Part shown: positions 5,467 through 6,316 of the stretch, in pieces | Layout of the letters: each line of letters starts with the position of its first letter | How positions within the stretch are numbered: position 1 is the stretch's first letter | DNA from: Pseudomonadota bacterium | Lineage (GTDB): Bacteria > Pseudomonadota > Gammaproteobacteria > Steroidobacterales > Steroidobacteraceae | Direction of reading: 5' to 3' | Length of the DNA: 6,316 nt | Assembly: GCA_021808195.1 (NCBI GenBank) | Contig: JAKBCE010000143.1 | Coordinates: 1 to 6,316, forward strand | The notes under the pieces: generated by a model | Told to the model about the DNA's origin: nothing | Seen by the model: only the letters and a program-made list of their open reading frames with translations | The model's database searches: none | Position numbers and translations under genes: made by a program

Positions 5467-5817
5467 ATGAGCCAGATGGCCATTGATCAGGTGTTGGCGC
5501 AGATCCGCGCCATGTCGTCCCAGGTGCGTCTCGATGCGCCGAAGCCTGTGCCGCTCGGCGGCGCGCAGGGTGCTGCCGCTGCGGCGAGCGGACCGAGCGA
5601 GTTCGCCTCGATTCTCAAGCAGGGGATCAACTCGGTCAATCAGAGTGAGCAGCGTGCCAGTGCTATCGCCGACGCGTTCTCGCGCGGCGCGCCCGGAGTG
5701 TCGCTGCCGCAGGTGGTGCTGCAGATGGAGAAGGCGAGCGTGTCCTTTCAGGCTCTGACTGAGGTGCGCAACCGTCTGATCAGCGCCTACACCGACATTA
5801 TGAACATGCAGATGTAG
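5467..5817 (+). CDS. fliE: Flagellar hook-basal body protein FliE
   Basis: FliE joins the MS ring to the proximal rod in the periplasm and is the first protein sent through the flagellar export gate. The 116-residue product is near the usual size (about 104-110) and has the expected form: a short amphipathic N-terminal helix (AIDQVLAQIRAM), an Ala/Gly-rich variable part, then the conserved C-terminal half with FASILKQGINSVNQ, LPQVVLQMEKASVSFQALTEVRNRLISAY and the ending TDIMNMQM, which is close to invariant in FliE. ATG 5467 is chosen over an in-frame ATG at 5425, which lies inside the FleR-like gene, because AGGGGA sits six bases upstream and the N-terminus then fits the family. It ends in TAG directly followed by TGA. 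fliF starts 9 bases later. Confidence 0.97.
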   Translation: MSQMAIDQVLAQIRAMSSQVRLDAPKPVPLGGAQGAAAAASGPSEFASILKQGINSVNQSEQRASAIADAFSRGAPGVSLPQVVLQMEKASVSFQALTEVRNRLISAYTDIMNMQM

Positions 5818-5826
5818 TGAGTCGAC

Positions 5827-6316
5827 ATGGCTGGCGAATCCACTGCTTTACCCTCGCTGCCGGCTCTGCCGGCGAGTCTGCGTCCCCTGCTGCTGCTGCT
5901 CGGCATCGCCGCGGCGGTCGCTGCCGGCGTTTGGATCGTGTTGTGGTCGCGGGGGCCGACCTACAGCCTGCTGTACGCGAACCTCTCGCCGCAACAGGAG
6001 GCGCAGGTCGTTCAGGCCCTGCAGGGGGCGCAGATCCCCTATCAGCTCGACCCGAGCACCAATGGGGTGGAGGTTCCCGCCGAGCAGCTCGATGCGGCGC
6101 GTCTGAAGCTCGCCGGCCAGGGCGTCACCCAGGGCGACAGCTTTGCCGCGCTCGACAAAGGGTCGGGCTTTGGCGTCAGTCAGTTCATTGAAAACGTGCG
6201 CTACCAGCATGCGCTCGAGGCGGAACTGGCGCATACGATTGCCAGCATGCAGCAGGTGTCCGCCGCGCGCGTCAATCTGGCCGTTCCGCGTCAGTCGGTG
6301 TTCGTCAGTGATCAGA
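5827..6316 (+). CDS. fliF: Flagellar MS-ring protein FliF (N-terminal part, cut by the window edge)
   Basis: FliF forms the inner-membrane MS ring on which the motor and rod are built. From ATG 5827, 163 codons are open to the edge, out of about 550 expected. A short cytoplasmic lead is followed by a transmembrane helix (about residues 19-40, LLLLLGIAAAVAAG then WIVLW). Next come the first ring-building motifs: TYSLLYANLSPQQEAQVV, IPYQLD, VPAEQLDAARLKLAGQG, and the strongly conserved GFGVSQFIENVRYQHALEAE with AARVNLAVP near the edge. These leave no doubt about the family. A weak GTGAG ribosome site is five bases ahead of the ATG, so translation may be helped by ribosomes ending at fliE. fliG, fliH and fliI would be expected next. 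Confidence 0.97.
   Translation, partial: MAGESTALPSLPALPASLRPLLLLLGIAAAVAAGVWIVLWSRGPTYSLLYANLSPQQEAQVVQALQGAQIPYQLDPSTNGVEVPAEQLDAARLKLAGQGVTQGDSFAALDKGSGFGVSQFIENVRYQHALEAELAHTIASMQQVSAARVNLAVPRQSVFVSDQ

Noticed and set aside
4440..5483. Minus-strand open frame (347 codons) opposite the FleR-like gene
   Set aside because: Antisense shadow of the AAA+ gene, with composition unlike a folded protein.
1..6316. Mobile elements, CRISPR arrays, tRNA or rRNA genes
   Set aside because: No repeated spacer pattern, transposase motif, terminal repeats or RNA gene signature was seen; the window is almost fully accounted for by flagellar genes.

Overview
This window is a slice of a polar-flagellum gene cluster from a high-GC proteobacterium, most likely a gammaproteobacterium. 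The evidence is the pairing of a FleQ/FlrA-type and a FleR/FlrC-type sigma-54 activator next to fliE-fliF and fliLMNOP, together with sigma-54 (-24/-12) promoters, an arrangement typical of Pseudomonas, Vibrio and Legionella relatives. The genus cannot be told from the sequence alone.

Layout. The left half (1-2793) is on the minus strand and reads, in the direction of transcription, fliL-fliM-fliN-fliO-fliP, with fliP running off the left edge. The last three junctions are 4-base stop/start overlaps. A perfect sigma-54 promoter (2839-2854) lies just ahead of fliL. The divergent spacer (2794-3129) also holds a perfect CRP/Vfr/Clp-type palindrome and a second dyad. The right half is on the plus strand: a FleQ-like activator (3130-4320), a 116-base gap with two abutting inverted repeats and a second sigma-54 promoter (4385-4400), a FleR-like activator (4437-5456), fliE (5467-5817), and fliF, which runs off the right edge.

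How the genes fit together. FliF (MS ring), FliE (MS ring-rod junction), FliM/FliN (C-ring switch), FliO/FliP (export gate assembly and gate) and FliL (stator-associated) are all early basal-body parts. The likely scheme is that the FleQ-like protein activates the two sigma-54 promoters, giving fliLMNOP on one side and the FleR-like gene with fliE-fliF on the other. The FleR-like protein would then act on later genes outside the window.

Most unusual points. Both activators lack the N-terminal receiver or receiver-like domain of their Pseudomonas and Vibrio counterparts, and no fleS/flrB sensor kinase gene lies between them. Input by phosphorylation therefore appears to be missing here. Candidate inputs visible in the sequence are a partly conserved cyclic-di-GMP pocket in the FleQ-like protein and CRP-family palindromes ahead of both activator genes. 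A stretch just upstream of the predicted start of the FleR-like transcript is also complementary to that gene's ribosome binding site. Only read-through mRNA from the FleQ-like gene would carry it. No RNA genes, insertion sequences or CRISPR arrays were seen.
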